Below are positions 26,142-35,551 of a stretch of DNA of 64,000 nt, piece by piece. The position numbers and the translations under genes were made by a program. Source of the DNA: Bacteroidales bacterium (GTDB lineage Bacteria; Bacteroidota; Bacteroidia; Bacteroidales; UBA932); assembly GCA_017429205.1 (NCBI GenBank), contig JAFRPH010000029.1, positions 1 to 64,000 of the forward strand. The letters run 5' to 3'. The notes beneath the pieces were generated by a model, which saw only the letters and a program-made list of their open reading frames with translations, had not been told where the DNA came from and made no database searches. Position 1 is the first letter of the stretch. The number at the start of each line of letters is the position of its first letter.

Positions 26142-27728
26142 TTATTTGGACGGCATGGTCGGGGTCATCTTGACTTCGCCGCGGAGCATCTTCGCCGCCT
26201 CGCCGGTCAGGAACAGGTACCAGTCGGTGGAGAGGTTGTCGTCGATGCCCTGGAAGCGGATGTCCAGGTCGGAGGTCTTCCTGCTCCAGCGAATGCCGTC
26301 CCCGGTCTGCTCCGAGGAGTTCATCCGGTAGTTTCCGTTCGTGTAGCTGGTCACCCAGTAGTCGTCGTCGGAGGCGTACCCGTATCCGGTGGGGACATTG
26401 GCCTTCTTGTACGGGACGTTGGACGGGACCTCGGACACGTGCATCTGCTTGAAGATGGCAGTGCCTTCGTCGATTTCGTCGAACATGCCCACGTAGATCG
26501 CCTGGGCGCCCGCCTTGATGTCGCGGTAGAACTGCTTCCAGTAGAACTTGCCACCGAAGCGGAAGCCCGTGTTGGTGGCATCGCCGTCGGGATAGCCGTT
26601 GTTCGGATGCATGTTGCGGTCGCTGCCGCCCGGGAACACGTGCGGGGCGTACACCACGACGTGACCGTCGGTGGAGTACTTCTTCGCCTCGGCGATGTCG
26701 TCCTTGATCCGGGACAGCCACTCGTTGCTTTCGAAGTTGTCGTTGCCGTAACGGCCCACGTACCAGGGAATGAAGGCGTCGCACTTCTTGATGATCTCGA
26801 TCATCTTGCGGTGCTCGGTCCCGCTCAGGGCGTCGTTGCCGCCGGCCCGCCAGTAACCCGGGCAGCCCAGCATGATGGCCCAGCCCTGGGCCTGGAGCTG
26901 CTCGATGTACGGCTCGATGAACGAGGGCTTGGGCAGGTTGTTGTCGTTGAAACCGAATCCCCAGAGGGCCAGCAGCGGCTTCCCGTTCTCGTACAGGTAG
27001 TACTTCTGGGTGCTGCGGTCCTTGAGGTGGTACTGGTCCATCAGCTTCTGGGCGTCTGCGACCATGCTCTTGGCCATGTTCTCGTTGGTCGTACCGCCCA
27101 TGTCGTACATCACGGCGATGGCGCGGCCGTACTCGTTGGAGCCCTTCATCGCGTGCTTGAGCACGGTGTCGAAATGGTCCTTGTGCTTCGCATCCTGGAT
27201 TTCGCCCACGAACCGCTGCATGAACACGCCGTCCAGTCCGTACTGCTTCATCCACTTGAAGTGCGTGAGCACCGTGGACTCGTCATAGGAGCTGAACACC
27301 GTGGCGTGCGAGCCGTCGGGAAGGATGAAAGGAGAGCTGTAGCCGGTCGCGTCGCCGTCGCCCACCACGTACTTTTTCGTGTACTCGGACATGTCCGGCC
27401 AGAAGTCGATGGAGTTGCGGAGGACGCCGGGGCGGAACTGCTCGCTTTCGCGGTAGTGGTACCAGCCCTGGTTCGGGACCGCCGTCATCGGCGACCCGTC
27501 GCCCGGCGTGCCGAACCAGCCCTGGTAGCCCGCCATCACGAGGCCGCGGTACGTGTCGTACGGCTGCCCGTCCTTGTGGGGTTCCACGCCCGGGTCGGCA
27601 TACTCCGACTCTCCCGGCTTCGGATCCGGCTTGTCGGGTTCCACCCGCCCCGGGATCACCTCCTCCGGCTTCTGGCAGGAGAAGGCGACCACGAGCGCAA
27701 GGGCGGTGTAAAGGAGTTTTCTCATCAT
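26142..27728 (-). CDS. GH71/99-like lipoprotein
   Basis: A 528-residue lipoprotein (VVAFSCQKPE, followed by a Pro-rich spacer PDKPDPKPGE). It has a single GH71/99-like barrel starting YRGLVMAGYQGWF, with HFKWMKQYGLDGVFMQRF and the late AIYVGMFDEIDEGTAIF strand. It is a third copy of the domain also found twice in the gene at 22705-25146. As a surface lipoprotein it may make the first cut in the glycan outside the cell, leaving the exported tandem enzyme for the periplasm. That division is inferred. It overlaps the DUF3823 gene as ATGA (27725-27728). Confidence 0.85.
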   Translation of the reverse strand: MMRKLLYTALALVVAFSCQKPEEVIPGRVEPDKPDPKPGESEYADPGVEPHKDGQPYDTYRGLVMAGYQGWFGTPGDGSPMTAVPNQGWYHYRESEQFRPGVLRNSIDFWPDMSEYTKKYVVGDGDATGYSSPFILPDGSHATVFSSYDESTVLTHFKWMKQYGLDGVFMQRFVGEIQDAKHKDHFDTVLKHAMKGSNEYGRAIAVMYDMGGTTNENMAKSMVADAQKLMDQYHLKDRSTQKYYLYENGKPLLALWGFGFNDNNLPKPSFIEPYIEQLQAQGWAIMLGCPGYWRAGGNDALSGTEHRKMIEIIKKCDAFIPWYVGRYGNDNFESNEWLSRIKDDIAEAKKYSTDGHVVVYAPHVFPGGSDRNMHPNNGYPDGDATNTGFRFGGKFYWKQFYRDIKAGAQAIYVGMFDEIDEGTAIFKQMHVSEVPSNVPYKKANVPTGYGYASDDDYWVTSYTNGNYRMNSSEQTGDGIRWSRKTSDLDIRFQGIDDNLSTDWYLFLTGEAAKMLRGEVKMTPTMPSK

Positions 27729-28459
27729 TCGGGAACGACGATTTTCTTGACTTCGGAGAGGTTCCAGCTGGTGTAGGTGTCATTCACCTGCACGCCCATC
27801 CGCACCCAGTAGGTGTAGCCGGCCTTCAGCTGGATCTTGAGGCTGTACGGCGCCACGGTCTGGTTGCCGTCGGCATCGCCGATCGCCGGCCACATCTTGC
27901 GGAGGTTGATCCGGTTCGCATCGTTGTAGTAGTAGTCGATGTGGTTGCCGGGACCGCAGTGGATGTTGTTGTTGATGAACGGGCGGATTTCGCGGATCTG
28001 CGGGAGGCCGTCCGTCACCGGGGCCTGCAGGCGGCAGGTCATGGTGAGTTCGGTGCCTTCGAGCGTCGCTTCGAAATCGACCACGTGCAGGTACGGGATC
28101 ACCTCGAAGTCCTGGACGGTGCCGGCCTTGCCGATCGCCACGTTGTACGTGGTGTCGCACGGCCACCAGGCGCCGTCGCGGGGCAGCATGTCATAGGTGC
28201 CGGAGAACAGCTTGTCGTTGTAGTAGGTACCGTCTTCCTTGATGGCCAGGTCCTGCGGGTTGGGATGCTCCGAATAGCTCATCTCCCAGATGCGGATGTG
28301 GCTCACACCCTGGTCCAGGAGCATCGGCTGACCGGTGGTCCTGTCGATGATCTTGCCCTGGATTTTCGCGGACGGGGCCTCGAAGTTGTCGATCTTCATG
28401 CAGGAGACCGGTCCCAGCAGCACCGCGCAGGCGAGCAGTATAGGAAATAAATGCTTCAT
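27725..28459 (-). CDS. DUF3823-like PUL lipoprotein
   Basis: A 244-residue lipoprotein (LLGPVSCMKIDN). The N-terminal part (AKIQGKIIDRTTGQPMLLDQ) looks like a carboxypeptidase-regulatory-type beta-sandwich, followed by a second beta domain ending WNLSEVKKIVVPE. It resembles DUF3823 proteins encoded after SusD in many PULs, which are thought to sit at the cell surface and bind glycan. The start codon is taken at the second Met, which gives a better signal sequence (MKHLFPILLACAVLLG). It lies 18 bases after susD. Confidence 0.78.
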   Translation of the reverse strand: MKHLFPILLACAVLLGPVSCMKIDNFEAPSAKIQGKIIDRTTGQPMLLDQGVSHIRIWEMSYSEHPNPQDLAIKEDGTYYNDKLFSGTYDMLPRDGAWWPCDTTYNVAIGKAGTVQDFEVIPYLHVVDFEATLEGTELTMTCRLQAPVTDGLPQIREIRPFINNNIHCGPGNHIDYYYNDANRINLRKMWPAIGDADGNQTVAPYSLKIQLKAGYTYWVRMGVQVNDTYTSWNLSEVKKIVVPE

Positions 28460-28477
28460 ACTCATTCAGATGTTAAA

Positions 28478-30463
28478 TCAATAACCGTCGTTGCGCACGA
28501 GCTTGGGATTCTTGTTGATCTCGCCGCCCGGGATGGCCTCGTAGTAGTTGCGCTTGTCGAAGGACAGGCGGCGGCCATAGACCTCCACTTCGTTGAGGAA
28601 GATGTACTTGTCCTCGTTGAGGACCTTGTACGGCATCAGGGTGCGCGGCCAGTAGTTGGACGCGAGGATGCTGTGGGCGGTGCGCCAGCGGCGCTGGTCC
28701 CACTCTCCCTGGTTCTCGATGCAGAGTTCGCGGCGGCGCTCGTCACGGATGTACTGGAGGTTCTCGTCCAGCGGGAAGCCGTAGAGTTCCTCGCCGATGT
28801 CGGCCGGAGAGGCCACCATCTCATGCGGGTGGGCGCCGGCGCGGGCACGGATCTCGTTCACGTGCTCGAAGGCCTCGGCCTTGAGGGCGTCGTTCCCGGT
28901 CTCGAGGCCCAGCTCATACGCGGCCTCGGCCCAGTCCATCAGGATCTCGCCATAGCGGAAGACCTTCCAGCTCTGGGTGCTCTGGTGGAGCTGCCGCGTG
29001 GCGGGATCGGCCTTGTAGTTCATGTACTTGCGGACGAAGATGCCGGTGGTGGAGAAGCCTTCGTCGCCGTTGCGCTTGATGCCGTTGACACCGGTGATCT
29101 TCACGTTGCCGAAGCCGCCCACGTCCTGGGTCTTGCCCGGGTCCTGGAGCTTGATGCAGTTCGGCGCCACGAAGTTGTTGTCCTCCGGGGTCAGGTCGGC
29201 CGCCTTGGCGGCGAGGGTGGTGAACACGCCCTGCTGGATGTCCAGCTTGGTGCCGGAGACGGGCTCCACCATGCCGGAGAAGAAGAAGTTCGCGCGGCAG
29301 CGCGGCTCCATCTCGTCGGTGTTCCAGAAGTCGTCGTAGGAGTCGAAGCGGACGGGATAGCCGTCGGCGTCGACGATGGCCGGGGTCTCGTACAGGCTCA
29401 CGAGGTCCCAAGTGGCGTGGATGGCGGCACCCACGCTCTGGGCCATGCCGGTTCCCTTCGGGAGCACCATGTCGTCATAGGAGCTGTACAGGGAGGAGTT
29501 CCACGGAACCACGGTGTTCGGGGTGCCGAAGGTCTTGACGAAGATGTCCTCTTCGCCGGCGAGGTCCTCGATGAAGATCTCGGTATAGGCCTTCTCCTTG
29601 TCGGCGCCGGTGTGGAGCTTGAAGCCCGCGTCGTGCAGGAACTTGCAAGCGTCGTAGGCGTACTGGAAGAACTCCTTCGCATCGGCCGGGTCCATGCCCA
29701 TCAGGCCCGCGTCGGTCGCGGGGCCGGTGATGCCCGTGTACTGGTTGTACTTCGCCACGCAGCCCGCCCAGAGCATCGCCTTGGCCATCAGGGCCGCGGC
29801 GGAATAGCGGTTGCCCCGGTACACCTCGGACTTGTCGGAGGCGCCGTTGTCCATCGCGAACTTGAGGTCCTCGTAGATGAACTTCCAGGTGTCGTACTCG
29901 GTGGCGCGGGTGACCTGCAGCTCCTCCATCGGCGCGGTCGGATCCTGGACCTTGTCCACGATCGGAACGCCGCCGTAACGCTTGGCCATCGCGAAATAGA
30001 AGTATGCGCGGATGAACCGGGCCTCGGCCATCAGCTCCTCATAGCGGTCGGCCGTCCAGGCGTCCTGATACTCGGGAAGCTTGTCGATCATCACGTTGAT
30101 CTCGCGGACGCGGTCGTAGGGCCAGTAGCCCCACTGCCCGGCGGTGTCGCCGTTGCCGCGGCCCGTGGTCTCGTAGCAGATGGTGGAGCCGTAGCCCTTC
30201 AGGGCCTCCCAGACATTGCCCCGGTGATAGCCGCCGGCGTTCATCGTGGAGTAGCCCTTGTCGTTATCGGCATATTTGTAGCAGAAATCCTCGATGGGCA
30301 GGTCGTTGTACAGACCCGAAAGATACTTGCGGACACCGAATTCGGAACTGAACAGCGTTCCGTCATCCAGCATGCCCTTGGGCTCGAGGTCGAGCCGGTT
30401 GCAGGAGACCGCACCCAGGAGGAGGGCCGCCGCAAAAAGAATGGTTTTAAAGGTTGCTTTCAT
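28478..30463 (-). CDS. susD-like: SusD/RagB-family glycan-binding lipoprotein
   Basis: A 661-residue outer-membrane lipoprotein (LLLGAVSCNRLDLEP) that would cap the SusC channel and bind oligosaccharides. The N-terminal tetratricopeptide-like helices and the C-terminal RDERRRELCIENQGEWDQRR segment are typical of SusD. It lies 12 bases after susC on the same strand. Its variable middle, which sets specificity, cannot be read for substrate. Confidence 0.95.
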   Translation of the reverse strand: MKATFKTILFAAALLLGAVSCNRLDLEPKGMLDDGTLFSSEFGVRKYLSGLYNDLPIEDFCYKYADNDKGYSTMNAGGYHRGNVWEALKGYGSTICYETTGRGNGDTAGQWGYWPYDRVREINVMIDKLPEYQDAWTADRYEELMAEARFIRAYFYFAMAKRYGGVPIVDKVQDPTAPMEELQVTRATEYDTWKFIYEDLKFAMDNGASDKSEVYRGNRYSAAALMAKAMLWAGCVAKYNQYTGITGPATDAGLMGMDPADAKEFFQYAYDACKFLHDAGFKLHTGADKEKAYTEIFIEDLAGEEDIFVKTFGTPNTVVPWNSSLYSSYDDMVLPKGTGMAQSVGAAIHATWDLVSLYETPAIVDADGYPVRFDSYDDFWNTDEMEPRCRANFFFSGMVEPVSGTKLDIQQGVFTTLAAKAADLTPEDNNFVAPNCIKLQDPGKTQDVGGFGNVKITGVNGIKRNGDEGFSTTGIFVRKYMNYKADPATRQLHQSTQSWKVFRYGEILMDWAEAAYELGLETGNDALKAEAFEHVNEIRARAGAHPHEMVASPADIGEELYGFPLDENLQYIRDERRRELCIENQGEWDQRRWRTAHSILASNYWPRTLMPYKVLNEDKYIFLNEVEVYGRRLSFDKRNYYEAIPGGEINKNPKLVRNDGY

Positions 30464-30475
30464 CTTACGCTGTCT

Positions 30476-33400
30476 TTAGAATTTGAGGGAGGCGCCCACG
30501 TTGACGGTCCGGTTCACGGGGTAGTTGTAGTTCAGCACCACGTTGCCGTTGGCCGCGCCGCCGTTGGTGCCCGGACGCTCCGGGTCCATATACTTGTCCT
30601 TGCAGAAGGTGAGGAGGTTGTAGCCGCTCACATAGACGCGGAGGCTCTTGACGTTCACCACGCGGGTCCACTTGTACGGGAGCGTGTAACCCAGCTCCAG
30701 GGACTTCAGACGGAGGTAGGACATGTCCTTGATGCCCGTCGTTCCGGTGGTGAAGCTGTGGCTCGTGGCGGGATAGTAACCCGCAACCCACTGGGTGTGG
30801 GGGTTCCACGGGTCGTCCCACTGGTTCACGGTGTGCCAGCGGTCCAGGTACATGTCCAGGACGGCGCCGCCGTTGAACGGGCCCACTTCGCCGAACACTT
30901 CGCCGTATTCGCTGTACACGCCGGCGGAACCGGCCCAGTTCATCGAAAGGTCGAAGCCCTTCCAGTCCGCGCCGAGGGTGATACCGTAGTTGAACACCGG
31001 GAGGTTGTAGGTGGCCACCGGGTGGGAGTCGTTGCCGTCCACCACGCCGTCGCCGTTCCAGTCCTCGTAGTAGTAGTCGCCCGGGAGGGTGCCGGTGCCG
31101 TAGTTGGTGCCGGTGGTCGGGTGGTTCTGGATCTCGTCGTAGGTGGTGAAGCGTCCGGCCTCCGGGATGGAGAACCAGATGTCCTTGTTACGGCCGGAGA
31201 CCGCGCCGCGGCGCCAGTTCTCCATGGAGTTGCCCGCCTGGGAGTCCAGGTGGTAGTTCCAGCGGTTCTTGGCGGCGGACATGAAGCCCGTGACGTAGTA
31301 GCCGACTTCGCCCACGCGGTTGCGGTGGCTCAGCTGGAACTCGTAGCCGAAGGTGATGTCGCTTTCGATGTTCTCCTGCGGCATGGAGGCGCCCACAGTG
31401 CCCGGAAGCACGACGGAGGACGTCGCGAGCAGGCCGTCGCGGTTGCGCTGGAACACCTCGAAGGTACCGCCCAGCTTCTGGTTCCAGAAGTTGAAGTCCA
31501 GACCCAGGTTCTTGGTGGTGGCGGTGTACCAGGTGAGGTTCGGGTTCGGGATCGCGGCGGCGTCGACACCGGTCACGACCGTGCCGTTGTAGACCCACGC
31601 TTTGTTGCCCTGCAGGTTGTAGCCCGTGTAGATGGACGGGTAGGTACCGGCGGAGCCGTCGTCACCGAGCTTACCCCAGGACGCGCGGAACTTCAGGTTG
31701 GTGACCCACGGGAGGTTGTTCTTGATGAAGCCCTCCTCGCTGATGCGCCAGCCCACGGAAACCGACGGGAACCAGCCCCAGCGGCTCGCGGCCGGGAAGC
31801 GGGAGGAAGCGTCGTGACGGATGGCGGCGTCCAGCAGGTACTTGCCCTTGTAGTCGTAGTTCAGATGGCCGATCCACGCCCGGCGGGACATGTCGCCCAG
31901 GCCGTTGGACTTGCCCACCTGGTTCTCCTCTTCGCCGGAGAACAGGTACGGCTTGTCCAGCATCATCGTGCGGCGGGCGTAGAAGTTGTCCCACTCGTTG
32001 TAGGACTGCTCGTACATCCCCATCAGCGCGACGTGGTGCGCCTTCGCGAAGGTGTGGTCGTAGTTGACGGACAGTTGCATCACCTGGCCGCTGTTCGGGT
32101 CGGTGGAGCGCTGCACGTAGGAATCGTCACCGCCGTTGCGGATGAACTTGTTCAGGGAGCCGTCCGCGTTCTTGGAGAACAGGTAGTAGGTCCGCTGGTA
32201 CTCCGTGTTGTTGGTGGTGTAGTAGTCGTAGCTGTAGAAGGCGCGGAGGCTCAGGCCGTCGACATACGGGATGTCATAGGTGAGGGTCATCGCGGCGTTC
32301 AGGTTGTTCCGCTTCTCCTGGCGGAAGCCGGAGAAACGGCTGTCGGTCGCGGCGACCGGGTTCTCGGACTCGAGCATCTGGTCGTCGAAGCTCGGCAGCT
32401 CGTGGTTCCCGTCGATCCAGGCCTCGGAGGTGGGACGGTAGGTCCACGCCTTCTTGTACACGGCCCAGATGGTCGTGAACGGCTGGTTCTTCTCGTCCAT
32501 GTAGCCGGACAGGGCGACATTGGCGCGCAGGCGGTCGGTGATCTTTGCATCGACGTTGGAACGGAAGTTCCAGCGGTGGTAGTTCAGGGAACCGCTGCGG
32601 TAGGAGCCCATCATGTCCATGTAACCGAGGTTGAAGAAGTACTTGATCTTCTCCGAACCGCCGTTGACGGACAGGTTGTACTGGCTCTGCGGGACGTTGT
32701 TCTTGAACAGCTCGTCACTCCAGATGGTGCTCTTGCGGGTGCCGTCGCTGTAGGACATGATGGTGTCCCAGGCGTAGATGCCCAAGCCCCGGTTCGGATA
32801 GTTGCCGTTGAACCCGTTGTAGTTCTTCTCGTTGATGAGCATCATGTGGGAAGCGGCGTCCACCGTGTTCGGGACATACAGGAAGGTCTGCCAGCCGTAG
32901 TTCATCGACAGGTCGATGTCGAACTTGCCGTCGTCGCCGGAGCCCTTGCGGGTGGTCACGAGGATGACGCCGTTCGCGGCCCGCACGCCGTAGATGGCGG
33001 CGGAGGCGTCCTTCAGCACGGACACGGACTCGATTTCATTGGCGTCCATGCGGGAGAAGTAGGCCTGGTCGCGCGGAATGCCGTCCACCACGAACAGCGG
33101 GGTGCCCATGCCGCGGATGTCGATCGCGTTGTCGAACTCGCCCGGCTGCGCGGAGCGCTGGGAGATGCGGACGCCGGCGACCTTGCCGGACAGCATGTTC
33201 ACGACGTTCTCGTTCTTGGTGATGACCATCTCCTTGTTGGTGACGGCCGAAACCGCACCGGTGAGGGTGGCCTTCTTCTGGACACCGTAACCGACGACGA
33301 CCGTCTCTTCCAGGAAATTGGCATCGTCGCGGAGGACGACGTCGATGGGAGTCTGCGCGGCGGACACCACCTCATCGGTGTAGCCGATGAAGGAGACCAC

Positions 33401-33616
33401 GAGATGGTCCCGCGTGGAGGCGGCGATCTCGAAGCGTCCGGCCGCGTCGGTCATCGTGCCGCGGGTGGTACCCTGCACGATGACGCTGGCGCCGACGAGC
33501 GGTTCGCCGCCCCCGTCCCGGACCGTACCCCTCACGGTACGGTCCTGGGCGGACAGGGACAGCGTCAGGAACGCCGTCAGCACGGTCAGGATAATATGTG
33601 AAAGTTTCAATTTCAT
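30476..33616 (-). CDS. susC-like: SusC/RagA-family TonB-linked outer-membrane transporter
   Basis: A 1046-residue importer. A signal peptide (to about residue 23) precedes a carboxypeptidase-regulatory-like domain (VRGTVRDGGGEPLVGASVIV), then the plug with VVVGYGVQKKATLTGAVSAV and IDIRGMGTPLFVVDGIPRDQ, then a 22-strand barrel. No N-terminal FecR-interacting STN domain is present, so control by an anti-sigma factor is not expected. It imports oligosaccharides with SusD under TonB power. It is the second gene of the operon that starts at 35405. Confidence 0.96.
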   Translation of the reverse strand: MKLKLSHIILTVLTAFLTLSLSAQDRTVRGTVRDGGGEPLVGASVIVQGTTRGTMTDAAGRFEIAASTRDHLVVSFIGYTDEVVSAAQTPIDVVLRDDANFLEETVVVGYGVQKKATLTGAVSAVTNKEMVITKNENVVNMLSGKVAGVRISQRSAQPGEFDNAIDIRGMGTPLFVVDGIPRDQAYFSRMDANEIESVSVLKDASAAIYGVRAANGVILVTTRKGSGDDGKFDIDLSMNYGWQTFLYVPNTVDAASHMMLINEKNYNGFNGNYPNRGLGIYAWDTIMSYSDGTRKSTIWSDELFKNNVPQSQYNLSVNGGSEKIKYFFNLGYMDMMGSYRSGSLNYHRWNFRSNVDAKITDRLRANVALSGYMDEKNQPFTTIWAVYKKAWTYRPTSEAWIDGNHELPSFDDQMLESENPVAATDSRFSGFRQEKRNNLNAAMTLTYDIPYVDGLSLRAFYSYDYYTTNNTEYQRTYYLFSKNADGSLNKFIRNGGDDSYVQRSTDPNSGQVMQLSVNYDHTFAKAHHVALMGMYEQSYNEWDNFYARRTMMLDKPYLFSGEEENQVGKSNGLGDMSRRAWIGHLNYDYKGKYLLDAAIRHDASSRFPAASRWGWFPSVSVGWRISEEGFIKNNLPWVTNLKFRASWGKLGDDGSAGTYPSIYTGYNLQGNKAWVYNGTVVTGVDAAAIPNPNLTWYTATTKNLGLDFNFWNQKLGGTFEVFQRNRDGLLATSSVVLPGTVGASMPQENIESDITFGYEFQLSHRNRVGEVGYYVTGFMSAAKNRWNYHLDSQAGNSMENWRRGAVSGRNKDIWFSIPEAGRFTTYDEIQNHPTTGTNYGTGTLPGDYYYEDWNGDGVVDGNDSHPVATYNLPVFNYGITLGADWKGFDLSMNWAGSAGVYSEYGEVFGEVGPFNGGAVLDMYLDRWHTVNQWDDPWNPHTQWVAGYYPATSHSFTTGTTGIKDMSYLRLKSLELGYTLPYKWTRVVNVKSLRVYVSGYNLLTFCKDKYMDPERPGTNGGAANGNVVLNYNYPVNRTVNVGASLKF

Positions 33617-33668
33617 AAGATCGGTTTAAAGTGACTGAATGGAACAGGTTGGAACAATCATTCAGATA

Positions 33669-35405
33669 CTACCGAGGGGACGGGTCGACGGCGCCGTCCG
33701 GAGCGAGGCGGCGGTTGAAGAAGACGTACGCGGTGTGCCAGCCGCCGATGCGGATCTGGCCGTAGTCGTACTCGTAGCGGAGGCCGACGCCGAAACGGAA
33801 GCCGGTACCGGTGTAGTTGGCGCCGGTGGTGAAGCAGCAGGCGGGCTCGTCGAAGCCGAAGTCGAGGGTGCCGGCCGCGTCGAAGGCGTTGCCGTCCCAG
33901 CCGCCGATGATTTCACCGTTGCACTCCACGCCGTAGGCGGCCTTCACGGCATCCTTCTGCTCCTGGGTGAGGTTGTCACGCTGGGAGGAGACGATGGAAG
34001 GCTGCGTGCTCTGGAGCCAGATGCCGCGGCTGTGGCGGGCGAGCTTCTGGCCGAGTTCGCCGAGTTCGAGCTTGGAACCGTCGGAGTAGACGATGTCGCC
34101 GGGCTCGCTGACGGTGATGGACAGATTCTGGATCCACTGGATCGCCTTCGGGGCGTCGCCGTGCTGGAACCAGAGGTAGTCGTTCTCCTCGCCCGGAGTG
34201 GCCTTCATCCACAGGTCGATGAAGGAGATGCGGTTGGCGCCCGCGGGCACCATCGTGCGGTACTCCATATGCTGGGCCTCCGGGAAGTCGGGGCTGTAGT
34301 GGATGTCGCCGTAGGTGGCGTCGTCGTCGCGGCCGAAGGAGGCGAGGCCCGTGCGGATCGGGTCGTTGATGGTCCAGAAGACCTTGTTCTTGATCTGGTC
34401 GTTGACCTTGCAGTAGACATAGATGCCATCCTTTTCAGGATCGTAGCAGCTGGTGCCCGGACGGGTGTTCATCGTCCAGGTGCCGTCAGCGGCGAGACAG
34501 TTCCTGAACAGGTCGTAGCGGGAGGCCACCTGGCCGTTCTGGAGCTCGGCCGGAGCGAGTTCGAAGGTCACGGTGCCGGCGGGGAGGTCCTTGTAGAGGT
34601 CCTTGAAATTGAAGGTGCCCAGGAAGTCGGCCTTGGCGTCCGGGAGCTGGGCGCGATAGCTGTCACCCACCTCGGCGGCGGTCACCTCGTCGATGAAGTG
34701 CGGGGTCTCGAGGGCCTCGGGCTCGAAGCTGTTCTCGCCCACGTGGACGATGAAGTAGTTGGAGCTGATCGCGGTGCCCTTGAGTTCCACTTTCAGGGCG
34801 ACGGTGTAATCCTTGTTGGACTCGGCGGCGAGGGCCTTCAGGTTCACCTTGATGAGGTCGCCGTCGTTCGTGGCGGACTCCACCTTGAAGAGGCCGGCGC
34901 CGGCGCGGGTCTTCGCCTCACGCGCGTCCGCGATGTCGAAGGTCGCCTCGGAGGCGTTGAAGGAAGGCGTGGCGAGGAAATTGACCACGGCGCCCTCTTC
35001 CCCGAGGAAGACGATTTGGTCGGTGTATTCCGGGACATAGACGATGGAGTTGATGGCCGCGGAGGAAACCTTCGGGATGGTGTAGGAGGTGCTGTTCACG
35101 GTGATGATGAACGCATCGGCCGTCTCCTCGACGGAAACGGCGGCGCCGCCACCGCCCTTGGTGTCGATGACGATGGTCTTGCCGTCGCTCAGGACGATGG
35201 TCCACACGCCGTCGGCCTGGTTGGCGCTGGTGACGGTGAGGCCCGTCACGACCGCATTCTGGAGGTCCTTCTGGGTCTGGTGCCAGGCACCTTCCAAGAC
35301 TTCTACCCGACGGGTAAGGTCGTCAAGCCCCTTGTTGTCGCAGGCGACGAAGGCGGGAACGACCATGGCTCCGATGAGGAGCGCGCTGATGAGGTGTTTT
35401 TTCAT
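33669..35405 (-). CDS. Surface lipoprotein, first gene of the SusC operon
   Basis: A 578-residue lipoprotein (PAFVACDNKG). A short coiled coil (about residues 25-50, DDLTRRVEVLEGAWHQTQKD) is followed by a small beta domain (IVLSDGKTIVIDTKGGGGAA, repeated in looser form as IITVNSTSYTIPKV). This head is common in Bacteroidota surface proteins of the DUF4988 type. The rest is beta-rich with no enzyme motif, likely a glycan-binding or scaffold protein. It is unusual to see it before susC rather than after susD. It is preceded by array B and a -7-like box. Confidence 0.75.
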   Translation of the reverse strand: MKKHLISALLIGAMVVPAFVACDNKGLDDLTRRVEVLEGAWHQTQKDLQNAVVTGLTVTSANQADGVWTIVLSDGKTIVIDTKGGGGAAVSVEETADAFIITVNSTSYTIPKVSSAAINSIVYVPEYTDQIVFLGEEGAVVNFLATPSFNASEATFDIADAREAKTRAGAGLFKVESATNDGDLIKVNLKALAAESNKDYTVALKVELKGTAISSNYFIVHVGENSFEPEALETPHFIDEVTAAEVGDSYRAQLPDAKADFLGTFNFKDLYKDLPAGTVTFELAPAELQNGQVASRYDLFRNCLAADGTWTMNTRPGTSCYDPEKDGIYVYCKVNDQIKNKVFWTINDPIRTGLASFGRDDDATYGDIHYSPDFPEAQHMEYRTMVPAGANRISFIDLWMKATPGEENDYLWFQHGDAPKAIQWIQNLSITVSEPGDIVYSDGSKLELGELGQKLARHSRGIWLQSTQPSIVSSQRDNLTQEQKDAVKAAYGVECNGEIIGGWDGNAFDAAGTLDFGFDEPACCFTTGANYTGTGFRFGVGLRYEYDYGQIRIGGWHTAYVFFNRRLAPDGAVDPSPR

Positions 35406-35464
35406 GTTGAAAAAGATTATGTGATTGGTTTGTTGTTTTGTTTTGCTGGCTCAATGTCCGGTCA

Positions 35465-35472
35465 CAAATATG
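35465..35472 (-). promoter_or_regulatory. Probable -7 box of the SusC operon
   Basis: CATATTTG on the minus strand matches TAnnTTTG at 7 of 8 positions. It is supported by its position 12 bases from the first TTAA of array B, the same as in front of the CotH gene. The leader to the ATG is about 55 bases. Confidence 0.5.
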
Positions 35473-35483
35473 CGCGCGTACCC

Positions 35484-35546
35484 TTAAAAACGCGCGGAAC
35501 GCGTGCTTAATCCGGCCCTTAAGATGTCGTTTTAATGTTTTTTTAA
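35484..35546. promoter_or_regulatory. Phased TTAA array B upstream of the SusC operon
   Basis: TTAA starts at 35484, 35507, 35519, 35532 and 35543 (steps 23, 12, 13, 11). Distances to the -7 box are 12, 35, 47, 60 and 71, against 12, 36, 48, 60 and 71 in array A. The element begins directly after the GH31 stop region, so it fills the whole gap between the two PUL operons. Confidence 0.6.
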
Positions 35547-35551
35547 GGGTG

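Noticed and set aside
28451..33601. Very long open frame on the plus strand opposite the SusC and SusD genes
   Set aside because: High GC and codon bias on the minus strand leave few stops on the other strand. The translation is low in complexity (His/Val/Gly/Arg) and has no domain, while the minus-strand genes are clear.
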